DNA from: an uncultured Bacteroides sp.
Lineage (GTDB): Bacteria > Bacteroidota > Bacteroidia > Bacteroidales > Bacteroidaceae
Length of the DNA: 64,000 nt
NCBI GenBank assembly: GCA_947074235.1
Contig: CAMTOV010000002.1
Span: 21,545 to 85,544 of the forward strand
Direction: 5' to 3'
The first letter of the stretch is position 1; each line of letters opens with the position of its first letter. The notes below the pieces were generated by a model that had not been told where the DNA came from, made no database searches, and saw nothing but the letters and a program-made list of their open reading frames with translations. A program made the position numbers and the translations under genes. Shown piece after piece: positions 10,894-21,667 of the stretch.

Positions 10894-11383
10894 TATTTTG
10901 GCTGATAATCAGTTCGTAATCTATTACATCGAGCCATCTACCAAACTTTAATCCTACTTCTTTATAATGAGATACTTGCTTGAATCCAAGCTTAGCATGA
11001 AGATGATTGCTTGCTTGATTGCCAGTGGTGATGCAAGCTATTAAGCTATGATAATCTTGCTTTTTGCAAGCTTCAATAAGTTTGTTCATTAAAACCATTC
11101 CAATACCTTTACCAATAGACTGCGGTGCAAGATAAACGGTAGTTTCTAATGTATATCTATATGCTGCACGCTCTTTCCAATGATGAGCATAACAATAACC
11201 AATGACTTGCCCTTCTTCTTCATAAACGAAATAAGGAAAACGGCTTGATAAAGTGTGAATACGATTTTGCATATCTTCAACACTAACCGGCTCGGTTTCA
11301 AAGGTAATGGTGGTATTTATCACATATTCATTATAAATATCGGCAATAGCTTGTGCATCTTGCAGTGTTACAACTCTTATCAT
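10880..11383 (-). CDS. GNAT N-acetyltransferase (phosphinothricin acetyltransferase-like)
   Basis: MIRVVTLQDAQAIADIYNEYV..., APQSIGKGIGMVLMNKLIEACK acetyl-CoA-binding motif, GFKQVSHYKEVGLKFGRWLDV. Confidence 0.88.
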   Translation of the reverse strand: MIRVVTLQDAQAIADIYNEYVINTTITFETEPVSVEDMQNRIHTLSSRFPYFVYEEEGQVIGYCYAHHWKERAAYRYTLETTVYLAPQSIGKGIGMVLMNKLIEACKKQDYHSLIACITTGNQASNHLHAKLGFKQVSHYKEVGLKFGRWLDVIDYELIISQNRNRE

Positions 11384-11388
11384 TCTTT

Positions 11389-13851
11389 TTATTGTATAGT
11401 AAATTGATAACTCTGTCCTTTTTCTGTATCTATCTCATAAAGATAAGAAGTGGGCTGATTTGATGTATTTATAGGCGCTTTTGGAGAGATTAAAGGTTTC
11501 TTTAATCCTTGCTCTTTCAATAATATATTGTTTGACTCTTGTATTTCCGACAGAGGGCTTAGTTTCTCTCCATTATAATATAACGGAGTTGAACTGCGAA
11601 GTCTTAACAATCCTCCTAACGTAGAATCTAAAGTTACCGATTTCAATTCATTGTCATTCCATTTCATCTCATCAATTAAAAAACCTCCTCTACATCGAAT
11701 TCCTTTTATCTCTCCTTTGCTCCACACATCGGGCAGAGCAGGAAGAAGATGAATAACCCCTGCATGGCTTTGAACTAACATCTCAGCAATGCCTGCAGCA
11801 CAGCCGAAGTTCCCATCTATCTGAAACGGAGGGTGTGCATCGAATAGGTTTGGATAAGTTCCACCATTTTGACCTGTTTCTTCTATTGTAGGAGTTATTT
11901 GATCGGTTATAAGTTTGTAGGCATGATTCCCATCGAGCAATCGTGCCCATAAACAAACTTTCCATCCCATAGACCAACCAGTAGAATGATCGCCTCGTGC
12001 TTCTAAAGAACGCTTTGCTGCTTCCATTAAAATAGGCGTATCTAGTGTGATTTGTCGGCCAGGATATAAACCCCATAGGTGTGATATGTGTCTATGTCGA
12101 TCATTAGGATTGTCCCAATCCTCCATCCACTCTTGTAGTTGTCCCCATCTGCCTATCTGCATGGGTGCTAACTGGTTTACTACCGATTGTAAGCTATCAA
12201 TAAATAGTGGAGATTCATTCATTAATTGAGCAGCTTGTATTGTATTTCTAAATAAATCATCAATCATTTGATTATCCATGGTTGCCCCCGCTACTACCAC
12301 AAAATCACGTTTCCCATTGACAGTTGGTTTATTTTCGGGAGAATACGAAGGAGAAGCTACCAACCAATTGTTTTGCGGCTCCTTCACAAGGAAGTCAAGG
12401 TAAAACTCACATGCACCTCGCATCAATGGATACACTTCTGTTAGGTAATCTTTATCGCCCGAGAATAAAAATCTATCCCATAAATGCTGACTAAACCAAG
12501 CATTGCAAGTGGGCCAAATTCCCCACGCGGCACCATCTACTGATCCAGTAGATCGCCAGATGTCTGTGTTGTGGTGCAATGCCCATCCACGACATCCATA
12601 CATTTCGGCAGTTTGTTTGCCTTGTTCGGCTGTTTCTTTTATCAATTGCAAAAAAGGCTCATGCATTTCGGGGAGGTTAGTTATCTCTGCCGGCCAATAG
12701 TTCATTTCTACATTGATATCGGTAGTGTATTTTCCATCCCAAGGAGCTAGTAGTTTATAGTTCCAAATGCCTTGTAGGTTGGCAGCTTGTCCGCCGGGTT
12801 GCGAACTGCAAATCAATAGATAGCGACCAAATTGAAAATACAAAGTAGCCATTTGCGGATCGAAAGTAGATTGGAACTCTTCCACACGAACATCAGTTGG
12901 TTTCAAAGCTTGTTCATTGCTTCCCAAATCGAGCGACACACGATTGAATAAATTGGTATAATATTGCGTGTGTGCAATCTTCGTCTTTTGATAGTTCTTG
13001 CTCGTTTTTTGTAGATATTCTCGAGCTTTCTTTTGCGAGTCGCCCGAAATATCTTTATAATTTATAAAATTAGTACCAGCCGAAACGTAAATAGTGGCGC
13101 TATTTGCTCCAGATAGATGCAATACGGAATCTCCGTCGGTAGTTAGCTTGCCACCTTGATGGTCTATACGCGTTAAAGTAGTAAAACGAATCTTGCCCTC
13201 TATGCCTTCATGATTGCTAGCTTTGCCATCTAACTGCAATTCCTTTTGTGATGTTATACTTTGTGTTATGTCATTTTTATAAGGGGTAGTATAACTTGCC
13301 TTAAAGGATATTTCTCCTTTTTTGTCGGCTGTTAGGCGAATGATAAGTACATCATCAGAAAAAGACGTGAAGACTTCTCGAGTATAATTTACCCCATTGG
13401 CTGTGAAGCGAGTAGTAGCAATTGCATTTTCAATATTCAAATCACGATAATAGTTAGTGTACTTATCAATTTCATCAAAATCGAGATGTAATGAGCCGAT
13501 GGTTTGATAAGGCATACCATTGCCAGATGTAGAACTAATAGCCTCGCCACATAATTTTTGCGCCTCCATATTTTTTCCTTCAAATATCAGTTGACGAATC
13601 TCTGAAAGTGCATCTTTAGCTTTCGGATTGGTATTGTTGTGAGGCGATCCTCCCCAAATTGTTTCTTCGTTAAGTTGAATCTCCTCATGAATGGGATTGC
13701 CATACACCATTGCGCCTAGTCGTCCATTGCCTAATGGTAGTGCTTCAACCCACTTTTCGGCAGGTTGATTATACCATAGCTTTAACTCAGTAACTTGTGC
13801 TTGTACTATTAGCGTGGTCAATAAGAAAACAAATGCAATTATTCTTTTCAT
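11389..13851 (-). CDS. GH95-family glycosidase (alpha-L-fucosidase / alpha-L-galactosidase type)
   Basis: Signal peptide; LWYNQPAEKWVEALPLGNGRLGAMVYG N-terminus and WAxLLDGNHAYKLI / GGTYPNLFDAHPPFQIDGNFG motifs typical of GH95. Confidence 0.92.
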   Translation of the reverse strand: MKRIIAFVFLLTTLIVQAQVTELKLWYNQPAEKWVEALPLGNGRLGAMVYGNPIHEEIQLNEETIWGGSPHNNTNPKAKDALSEIRQLIFEGKNMEAQKLCGEAISSTSGNGMPYQTIGSLHLDFDEIDKYTNYYRDLNIENAIATTRFTANGVNYTREVFTSFSDDVLIIRLTADKKGEISFKASYTTPYKNDITQSITSQKELQLDGKASNHEGIEGKIRFTTLTRIDHQGGKLTTDGDSVLHLSGANSATIYVSAGTNFINYKDISGDSQKKAREYLQKTSKNYQKTKIAHTQYYTNLFNRVSLDLGSNEQALKPTDVRVEEFQSTFDPQMATLYFQFGRYLLICSSQPGGQAANLQGIWNYKLLAPWDGKYTTDINVEMNYWPAEITNLPEMHEPFLQLIKETAEQGKQTAEMYGCRGWALHHNTDIWRSTGSVDGAAWGIWPTCNAWFSQHLWDRFLFSGDKDYLTEVYPLMRGACEFYLDFLVKEPQNNWLVASPSYSPENKPTVNGKRDFVVVAGATMDNQMIDDLFRNTIQAAQLMNESPLFIDSLQSVVNQLAPMQIGRWGQLQEWMEDWDNPNDRHRHISHLWGLYPGRQITLDTPILMEAAKRSLEARGDHSTGWSMGWKVCLWARLLDGNHAYKLITDQITPTIEETGQNGGTYPNLFDAHPPFQIDGNFGCAAGIAEMLVQSHAGVIHLLPALPDVWSKGEIKGIRCRGGFLIDEMKWNDNELKSVTLDSTLGGLLRLRSSTPLYYNGEKLSPLSEIQESNNILLKEQGLKKPLISPKAPINTSNQPTSYLYEIDTEKGQSYQFTIQ

Positions 13852-13864
13852 ATGATTACTTATT

Positions 13865-16471
13865 TTAATCTACTAGAATTGTTATGCTCTTTAGATCTTC
13901 ATTTCTAGAACTACAACCATATAATATTTCATATTCTCCAGGAATGGTGCGCATGGTGTTTGACTGTGTATCAAACCAGTCGAAATCTTTGTACGAAAGA
14001 GGAATCGATATAGATTGTTTCTCGCCCTTTTTGAGAGAAACACGTTTAAAGCTTCTTAGTGCTTTTGTAGGCCCTTCTTTATCGCCACTTCGTTTTAGAT
14101 AGATTTGCACAATCTCATCTCCATCCATGTTGCCAGTGTTGCTGATAGGTAGGATCATCTCAACAGTATCATCAACATTTATCGAGTTTTGTGTAAGTGT
14201 TGCATAGTCATAGGCAAACTGAGTATAACTCAATCCGTATCCAAATGGGAATAGAGGCTCCTCAGTCATATAACGATAAGTGCGTCCTTTCATCGAGTAA
14301 TCTTCAAAATCGGGTAGTTGATTGGTGTTCTTATAAAATGTTACCGGAAGTCTACCTGCTGGATTATAATCTCCAAACAATACTTCGGCTACAGCTTGAC
14401 CACCAGCTTGTCCTGGATACCAAGCTTGTAAAATAGCATCACAACTTTTAGTTTCGGGTTCTAATGCCATAGCCGATCCTGAGTAATTTACTAATACAAC
14501 TTTCTTTCCAGCCTGTTTAAGTGCTGCAAGTATCTCTCTTTGTATGGCAGGAAGCTCTATATTGGTGCGGTCACCTCCTTTAAAACCTGTTGCATTAACT
14601 GGCATCTCTTCACCTTCTAATAGGGGAGATATACCTCCGGCAAACACCACAACGTCGGCATCTTGTATATCATTAAGTAATGATTGCATATTGAATGGCA
14701 TCTCTTTTACTAAATCAAATTTAAGATACGAGTCATTACGTTTTGATGTATATAATAACTCAATATCATATTTCTCGCCAGCCTTAGCTTGTAGTGTATA
14801 TAGGTTTTGTGGGTTTTTAATATTTGTTTTATCCACTACTTCTTTCCCATTTATCAAAATTCTAATGTTTTCATTAGTCTGAACTCTAAAAATTGCTACG
14901 CAATTATTGGTTGGAGCAAATGTTGTTTGATATTTACCGCTGAAGTTAGTTAAGTTTACCCCAGCTGCAAAGGTAGTAGCGCCTAGCACATTAAACTGAA
15001 AAGGTGTATTGATTTGAAGATTAGCTGCTGCTTCACCTTCAAATTCTCTATTATTCCAATAGGTTGCATTAAATCCAGATAGCTTATTGCTACTACATTG
15101 ATTGAATAGGCTCTCGAAAGTAATTCCATCGGTAGGGCCGCATGCTGTAGTAAATGTTAACTGAGATTCGGGTAGATATTCCTTCATTGCCGATAATAAT
15201 GTAGAGGTTTTAGAAGGAAAACCATTGTAATTGGCCCACTGCATTACAGAGTCATTTGCGTTAGGACCAATCAACGCTACCTTGGTTTTTCTACTCAATG
15301 GCAATACTTGATTGTTGTTTTGCAATAACGTCATTGTCTGACGCGCCATTTCTAGAGCCAATGCTTGATGGGCTTCACAATCTACTACGTTATAGGGTAT
15401 TTGCCAAGGATACTCTTCTTCCATTTCACCCAATTCAAATCTAGCTTTAAGCAAGCGTTTCAACGATACATTAATTTGTTCTTCATCAATATACCCAGCT
15501 TTTACCGCATCCGTTAGTTTGCGATAATCTCCACCACACTCCAAGTCTGTGCCACTAAGCACAGCATCGGCCGATGCATGCGCAGCATCTTTGTGAGTAA
15601 GGTGTCGCTTTTCTCTCCAAAAGTCGCTAATAGCACCGCAATCTGATACAACAATACCATCAAACCCCCATTCATCGCGCAAGATTTGAGTAAGCAGACG
15701 TTTGCTTCCACAACACGGTTCGCCTTCGTAGCGATTGTATGCACACATCACCTCTTTTACATTGCCCTCTTGCACCAACACTTTAAAGGCTGGCAAGTAA
15801 GTTTCCCACAAATCGCGTGGGTCAATATCTTTGGCATCAAAACTATGGCGATTCCATTCAGGGCCTGAATGAACCGCATAATGTTTGGCACAAGCATGTA
15901 ATTTGTTATACTTAGCAGAGTCGGGACCTTGCAAACCATTAACAACTACCAGTCCCATTTGAGTTGTCAAGTATGGGTCTTCGCCGTATGTTTCTTGGCC
16001 TCGTCCCCAGCGTGGATCGCGAAATATATTGATGTTGGGTGTCCACATTGTCAGTCCTTGATAGCGTTTATACTCACCACGACTATTGAAGTCTCGATTC
16101 TTTGCTCGTGCTTCGTCCGAAACCACATTAAATACTTCATATAATAATGAATCGTTGAAAGATGCAGCCATCCCGATAGTTTGAGGAAAGACTGTGGCCA
16201 ATCCCGCACGAGCTACCCCATGCAAAGCTTCGTTCCACCACTCATAGGGCTTAACTCCTAAACGAGGGATGGCAGGTGAGTTATTTTGCATCAATGATAC
16301 TTTTTCTTCCAAAGTAAGTCTATGCATTAAATCTTCGGCACGTTCTTCGGCACTCAATGTAGAGTCTTGATAAGGCAACTGTGCAGCGAGATTACTAAAG
16401 GTAGAAAAGGTAAAAAAGCAAATGCAGGCTTTAAGGCAAAGTCTGCTTGATAAATGGAGAAGTGTTTTCAT
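13865..16471 (-). CDS. GH3 beta-glycosidase with inserted PA14-like domain (beta-glucosidase/xylosidase)
   Basis: GFDGIVVSDCGAI nucleophile region; PA14-like insert (GFNATYWNN...IRILINGKEVVD...ELLYTSKRNDSYLKF); C-terminal FnIII-like domain. Confidence 0.92.
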   Translation of the reverse strand: MKTLLHLSSRLCLKACICFFTFSTFSNLAAQLPYQDSTLSAEERAEDLMHRLTLEEKVSLMQNNSPAIPRLGVKPYEWWNEALHGVARAGLATVFPQTIGMAASFNDSLLYEVFNVVSDEARAKNRDFNSRGEYKRYQGLTMWTPNINIFRDPRWGRGQETYGEDPYLTTQMGLVVVNGLQGPDSAKYNKLHACAKHYAVHSGPEWNRHSFDAKDIDPRDLWETYLPAFKVLVQEGNVKEVMCAYNRYEGEPCCGSKRLLTQILRDEWGFDGIVVSDCGAISDFWREKRHLTHKDAAHASADAVLSGTDLECGGDYRKLTDAVKAGYIDEEQINVSLKRLLKARFELGEMEEEYPWQIPYNVVDCEAHQALALEMARQTMTLLQNNNQVLPLSRKTKVALIGPNANDSVMQWANYNGFPSKTSTLLSAMKEYLPESQLTFTTACGPTDGITFESLFNQCSSNKLSGFNATYWNNREFEGEAAANLQINTPFQFNVLGATTFAAGVNLTNFSGKYQTTFAPTNNCVAIFRVQTNENIRILINGKEVVDKTNIKNPQNLYTLQAKAGEKYDIELLYTSKRNDSYLKFDLVKEMPFNMQSLLNDIQDADVVVFAGGISPLLEGEEMPVNATGFKGGDRTNIELPAIQREILAALKQAGKKVVLVNYSGSAMALEPETKSCDAILQAWYPGQAGGQAVAEVLFGDYNPAGRLPVTFYKNTNQLPDFEDYSMKGRTYRYMTEEPLFPFGYGLSYTQFAYDYATLTQNSINVDDTVEMILPISNTGNMDGDEIVQIYLKRSGDKEGPTKALRSFKRVSLKKGEKQSISIPLSYKDFDWFDTQSNTMRTIPGEYEILYGCSSRNEDLKSITILVD

Positions 16472-16724
16472 GGTTAGGAATTTGTCTTTTCAGCATTATT
16501 ATTCTTATGTGCAATATTACAATTATTTTGTTAATTTTCGTGGTAAATATTGATAGAAATTGGTGAAGATGTGATAGTTGTGTTGTAATTATTGTTAGTG
16601 GAAATATTGATTATGCAAATAATTGGTATGTTATTTTATGAAATTACATGCTTTTGCACACTTTTTCCACCTATTGCATGATATACTTTCTCAGATATTA
16701 GCCATATTATAATGAAAGAAAATT

Positions 16725-16732
16725 TATTTTTG
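16725..16732 (+). promoter_or_regulatory. candidate -7 box (TATTTTTG) for GH28
   Basis: TAnnTTTG match 38 bp upstream of ATG 16770. Confidence 0.4.
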
Positions 16733-16769
16733 TGAAATCTAATTTTAACTAATATACTTAAAAACAAAA

Positions 16770-18299
16770 ATGAAACGTTTATTTGCTTATTTCATAGCAT
16801 TGCTATGTGTGTCGGTTAGTGCATCGGCGCGTATATTTGATATGCAGCAATTAGGTGCTGATACGACAGGTAAAACTATTTGCACTGAATTGATTAATAA
16901 AGCTATCGAACAAGCATCGTCTGAGGGTGGGGATACTATCTATTTCCCGGCAGGAACCTATCTTACCGGTGCTATACAGATGAAGAGTAATATCACACTT
17001 CACTTAGAGTCGGGCTCAGTACTTCGCTTTTCCGATGTGTTTGAAGATTATCTTCCTTTTGTGAAAGTTCGCTGGGAAGGTGTGGTAATGAATGGACTTT
17101 CACCACTTATCCATGCCGAAAATGCTGATAATATCACGATTACCGGTCGCGGTACATTAGATGGTAATGGATTTAAATGGTGGGAATGGTTGAGAGAAAC
17201 TCGTTCGCAGCTGAGCGCTAATAATGGCACATTGCCACAATTGAGCAAAATACAGCAAATGTGGACCGAAGCTAACAAAGATTTAAAGGTTTCTGAGTAT
17301 TATCAACCGACTATCGAAAGACGTATGTTTCGTCCTCCGTTCATTCAGTTTTTTGAGTGTACCAATATCGTTATTGAGAATGTAAAGATAATCAATTCAC
17401 CCTTCTGGACTATCAATCCCGAATTCTGTGACAATATTGTTATTAGTGGCGTGACTATTAATAATCCGGGTAGAGATCCTAAAGGACCTAACACGGATGG
17501 TATCAACCCATCTTCGTGCACCAATGTGCGTATCTCAGATTGTTTTATCAGTGTGGGCGACGATTGCATCACTATCAAATCGGGTAGAGATGAACAAGGT
17601 CGTGAATATGGTAGACCTTGTGAGAATCTTACCATTACAAACTGTGTGATGCTTTCGGGCCATGGTGGGGTAGTTATTGGTAGTGAGATGTCGGGTAGTG
17701 TAAGACGTGTAACTATCTCTAATTGTGTATTCGATGGTACAGATGCAGGTATTCGCCTAAAAGCATCTCGTGGCCGTGGCGGTGTGGTAGAAGATATCCG
17801 CGTAAATAATATAGTGATGCGCGATATTCAAAAGAATGCCTTTATCTTCGACCTGTTTTATGATAAAACATCGGTTGTTGAACCGGTTTCAGAGCGCACG
17901 CCCATCTTCCGCAATATTCATTTGAGCAATATTACAGGTAAGGAAATTGCCAAGATTGGTTACATCAGTGGAATTGAAGAGATGCCGATTGAAGAGATTT
18001 CGTTTACTAATATCAATATGGTAGCTGATAAAGGCTTCTCTGCAGAAACAGCAGTGAATCTTCGTTTCAACAATGTTGATTTTGCTGTAAAACAAGGCCC
18101 TTCTTTCTTCTTCAAAGATTGTAAAGAGGTGGTGCTGAACGATGTTCGATCTAAATCTCCTATACCAGGACAACCGGTAGTGGTGATGGAACAGGTGCAA
18201 GATGCGCTGCTCAACAACTGTTTTCAGATGAAAACATTGCCTGACTTTTTGCAAGAAACCAACTCTAGTGTGATGAAAATGATGAGTGGCACTTGGTAA
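16770..18299 (+). CDS. GH28-family glycoside hydrolase (polygalacturonase-like)
   Basis: Signal peptide; parallel beta-helix motifs NTDGINPSSCTNV, GDDCITIKSG and GHGGVVIGSEMSG. Confidence 0.93.
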   Translation: MKRLFAYFIALLCVSVSASARIFDMQQLGADTTGKTICTELINKAIEQASSEGGDTIYFPAGTYLTGAIQMKSNITLHLESGSVLRFSDVFEDYLPFVKVRWEGVVMNGLSPLIHAENADNITITGRGTLDGNGFKWWEWLRETRSQLSANNGTLPQLSKIQQMWTEANKDLKVSEYYQPTIERRMFRPPFIQFFECTNIVIENVKIINSPFWTINPEFCDNIVISGVTINNPGRDPKGPNTDGINPSSCTNVRISDCFISVGDDCITIKSGRDEQGREYGRPCENLTITNCVMLSGHGGVVIGSEMSGSVRRVTISNCVFDGTDAGIRLKASRGRGGVVEDIRVNNIVMRDIQKNAFIFDLFYDKTSVVEPVSERTPIFRNIHLSNITGKEIAKIGYISGIEEMPIEEISFTNINMVADKGFSAETAVNLRFNNVDFAVKQGPSFFFKDCKEVVLNDVRSKSPIPGQPVVVMEQVQDALLNNCFQMKTLPDFLQETNSSVMKMMSGTW

Positions 18300-18323
18300 T
18301 TTTACCTTCGTGTTATAAATATT

Positions 18324-18366
18324 AATGCGCCCTATTCACAATGTTGAGTAGGGCGCATTGTTGTTT
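18324..18366 (+). terminator. terminator after GH28
   Basis: AATGCGCCCTATTCA / TGAGTAGGGCGCATT stem followed by a T-rich tract. Confidence 0.8.
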
Positions 18367-18528
18367 TGTAAAGTGCTGATATTCAATAGTGCTTTGTTCG
18401 GTTTTAAAACTATATCATTTTACGTTGTATTCCTTTACATTCTACAGATAGAATGCTTCATTTATCATGTATAAATGTAACAGTTTATAATGCGATTATT
18501 ATATGTAGTATAAATTTTAGTTTAAATA

Positions 18529-18562
18529 AAAAAAGCTCCAATGTTTAAAACACTGGAGCTTT
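18529..18562 (-). terminator. terminator after nagB
   Basis: AAAGCTCCAATGTTT / AAACACTGGAGCTTT stem (one mismatch); U tract on the minus-strand transcript. Confidence 0.75.
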
Positions 18563-18584
18563 CTATTTAGTATTGTAAATAGAA

Positions 18585-19397
18585 TTACTGAATCAACTTT
18601 TCAGCATCTAAAAAGTCTGCTTCAATATCTTTGAAATAACGATAAGTACCTACTTTGATTTCGGCAGTTGCAGCATCATCGCAAACAATGATTCCTTTTT
18701 CATGCATTTGCAATGCACTGATTGTCCACATTTGAGTGATAGAACCTTCTACGGCATGGCGCAAAGCACGTGCTTTGTTGTGTCCATTTACGATAATCAT
18801 TACCTCTTTGGCAGATAAAACAGTTCCAACACCTACAGTCAATGCTGTTTTGGGAACTTTGTTGATGTCATTGTCAAAGAAGCGAGAGTTAGCGATGATT
18901 GTATCTGTTGTCAATGTTTTTTGACGAGTACGAGATGATAAAGAAGATCCCGGTTCGTTGAAAGCGATGTGCCCATCGGGACCAATACCACCCATGAATA
19001 AGTCGATACCACCATAGAATTTAATTTTATCTTCGTAACGTTCACATTCTGCATCAAGATCGGCAGCATTTCCGTTAAGAATATTTGTATTTTCTGGTTT
19101 AATATCAATATGGCCAAAGAAATTGTTCCACATGAATGAATAATAACTCTCCGGATGGTTTTGTGGAAGACCCACATATTCGTCCATATTGAAAGTTACC
19201 ACATTGGCGAAAGAAACAATTCCTTTTTTGTTAAGTTCGATAAGCTCTTTGTACATGCCTAGTGGTGAAGAACCGGTAGGACATCCCAAAACAAAAGGTT
19301 TTTCAGGTGTTGGTGCTGCTTGTTTAATCTTAGCAGCCACATAGTGTGCAGCCCACTTAGATATAGCTTGATAGTCAGGTTGAATGATTAATCTCAT
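18585..19397 (-). CDS. nagB: glucosamine-6-phosphate deaminase
   Basis: [56 protein letters not shown]. Confidence 0.97.
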   Translation of the reverse strand: MRLIIQPDYQAISKWAAHYVAAKIKQAAPTPEKPFVLGCPTGSSPLGMYKELIELNKKGIVSFANVVTFNMDEYVGLPQNHPESYYSFMWNNFFGHIDIKPENTNILNGNAADLDAECERYEDKIKFYGGIDLFMGGIGPDGHIAFNEPGSSLSSRTRQKTLTTDTIIANSRFFDNDINKVPKTALTVGVGTVLSAKEVMIIVNGHNKARALRHAVEGSITQMWTISALQMHEKGIIVCDDAATAEIKVGTYRYFKDIEADFLDAEKLIQ

Positions 19398-19428
19398 AAT
19401 GTTGATTATTTATAGGGGGTTAGTAATG

Positions 19429-20628
19429 TTATTCTCTGTCTGCCTTTAGTCTATCGGCCATAGCGCGTCCTAAGTTAGCACATTGGTCGTATGTTATATC
19501 TTTCATGCCCTGTTTCATCTCTACAGGATCTCCAATCAATTCAAATTTACTCTGTGTAGCAAAGTCGCCCATACGCTTAACGGCTGCTCCTGCCCAAGTA
19601 AATGAGCCGAACAATCCCAAATAGCGTACTTTGATTTCGCGAAGAAGTATTTTAGAAATCAATGACTCAATTTCAGGATATATCTGATTGCTGTAGGTTG
19701 GCGAACCTACTATTAAGCCTTTATATTTAAATATATCGGCAAGAATGTAAGATGGATTGCTCTTGCTTACATTGTGCATTACAATGTTTTTGATGCCTTG
19801 CGCAGAAAGCTCACTTGCTATGGCTTCTGCCATTTGCTCTGTATTGCCATACATGCTACCGTATGCAATCACAACACCCTCTTCGGCTTCGTATTTGCTC
19901 AACTTGTCATAGATACCTACTACTTTGGCAATGTTCTCTTCCCAAATAGGTCCGTGAGTAGAACAAATGGTATTGATGGGTAGCCCACCTAACTTTTGCA
20001 AAGCTCTTTGTACGGGGCTGCCATATTTGCCTACAATGTTAGAGTAGTATCTCACCATCTCATCCCAATACTTATCAGTATTGATGCGACTATCTATGAA
20101 TCCACCATCCAAAGTACCGAAACATCCAAACGCGTCTCCCGAAAATAGGATACCATCGGTTTCATCGAAACTCATCATTGTTTCGGGCCAGTGCACCATT
20201 GGTGTAAGATAAAAGCGAAGTTTATGATGTCCTAATGCTAAGAAGTCGCCATCCTTTACAAGATATTGTTGACCGGTAACACCATAAAAGCCTTCAATCA
20301 TGCCGAAAGTTTGCTTATTGCCTACAATGATAATATCTGGATAATGCTGCTGTATAAGGCGAATAGAACCAGAATGATCGGGCTCCATATGATTGATGAT
20401 AAGATAATTGATTGGGCGATCGCCTATTATCTTTTTAATTTTATGAATATATACTTCAAAAAAGTTTATGTCTACTGTATCAACAAGTGCTATCATATCA
20501 TCATCAATCAAATATGAGTTGTATGATACTCCGTATGGCAATGGCCACATGCCTTCAAAAAGATGCTTATTGCGATCGTTCACTCCAACGTAATGAACCT
20601 TTCCTTTAATTAATGAATTTTGTTCCAT
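19429..20628 (-). CDS. FprA-family A-type flavoprotein (flavodiiron protein)
   Basis: Metallo-beta-lactamase-like diiron ligands (NHMEPDHSGS, H...ETMMSFDE..LFSGDAFG) and C-terminal flavodoxin domain (YGSMYGNTEQMAEAIA). Confidence 0.93.
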   Translation of the reverse strand: MEQNSLIKGKVHYVGVNDRNKHLFEGMWPLPYGVSYNSYLIDDDMIALVDTVDINFFEVYIHKIKKIIGDRPINYLIINHMEPDHSGSIRLIQQHYPDIIIVGNKQTFGMIEGFYGVTGQQYLVKDGDFLALGHHKLRFYLTPMVHWPETMMSFDETDGILFSGDAFGCFGTLDGGFIDSRINTDKYWDEMVRYYSNIVGKYGSPVQRALQKLGGLPINTICSTHGPIWEENIAKVVGIYDKLSKYEAEEGVVIAYGSMYGNTEQMAEAIASELSAQGIKNIVMHNVSKSNPSYILADIFKYKGLIVGSPTYSNQIYPEIESLISKILLREIKVRYLGLFGSFTWAGAAVKRMGDFATQSKFELIGDPVEMKQGMKDITYDQCANLGRAMADRLKADRE

Positions 20629-20662
20629 CTTATTAATCGGATTATATTAGTTTTTCGTTTTA

Positions 20663-20670
20663 CAAATATA
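20663..20670 (-). promoter_or_regulatory. candidate -7 box (TATATTTG) for the FprA gene
   Basis: Forward CAAATATA, 34 bp upstream of the start codon. Confidence 0.4.
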
Positions 20671-20681
20671 TCTTATTTTTC

Positions 20682-21611
20682 TTATATCTTGAGTTTCTTG
20701 CCTTGATAAGCTTCTTTTTCCTTCATTCTTTTTTGAATACGAGCAGTAATTTCAAAGTTTTTGAGTCCCCAGTCGGGTGCAATGAGTAAATTGCGCGGCG
20801 ATTGAGAGATGAATCTTTCTATAACAATGTCCCCACGAAGATGTTCTACATAATCGATGACAAGATTAATGTATTCATCTACCTCGTGAAATAGTTTAAA
20901 ATCTTGCGGCAGCAACTCATACTCATGGGCCATCTTAGTGCCCCGTATTAACTGCAGTTGGTGAATCTTGAGTGTTGCTATAGGCAGTTGAGAAATTAAA
21001 TGTGCTTGTTCTACAATTTCATCATGCTCCTCTCCGGGAAGACCTAGAATGATATGTGCACCTGTAAGAATGCCTCTAGAAGCGGTGCGCTCAATAGCTT
21101 GTTTCGATTCATTAAACGTATGACCACGATTGATTCGCTTTAAAGTGATATCGGATGTACTTTCTACTCCATATTCTACTAATAGAAATGTAGTTTTATT
21201 AAGCTGCTCTAAATAATCTAGAAGTTCATCTGACATACAGTCGGGACGAGTACCTATAACCAACCCTACTACACCGGGCACAGCAAGTGCTTCCTCATAT
21301 TTCTTTTTTAATTCTTCTACCTCTTGATATGTGTTGGTATAAGCTTGGAAATAAGCTAGATATTTCATATCAGGATATTTACGTGCAAAAAACTGTTTTC
21401 CCTCTTCTAATTGTTGAGTGATAGTTTTTTCAGTTTTGCAATAATCTGGATTGAAAGTTTGGTTATTGCAATAAGTACAACCACCTTTTCCTTTTGTTCC
21501 ATCACGATTGGGGCAAGTAAAGCCGGCATTCAAGGATATCTTTTGAACCTTAAACGGGAAGTGCTTTTTTAAGAATTGTGAGAAGTCATTATATAAGAAT
21601 GGTTGTGACAT
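20682..21611 (-). CDS. TIGR01212/YhcC-like radical SAM protein
   Basis: Cys motif CPNRDGTKGKGGCTYCNNQTF and family-typical sequence. Confidence 0.9.
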   Translation of the reverse strand: MSQPFLYNDFSQFLKKHFPFKVQKISLNAGFTCPNRDGTKGKGGCTYCNNQTFNPDYCKTEKTITQQLEEGKQFFARKYPDMKYLAYFQAYTNTYQEVEELKKKYEEALAVPGVVGLVIGTRPDCMSDELLDYLEQLNKTTFLLVEYGVESTSDITLKRINRGHTFNESKQAIERTASRGILTGAHIILGLPGEEHDEIVEQAHLISQLPIATLKIHQLQLIRGTKMAHEYELLPQDFKLFHEVDEYINLVIDYVEHLRGDIVIERFISQSPRNLLIAPDWGLKNFEITARIQKRMKEKEAYQGKKLKI

Positions 21612-21667
21612 ATTTTAGGTGTTATATTGAAATGCAAACTTAATTAATATAAAGTGCACTACAAAAA

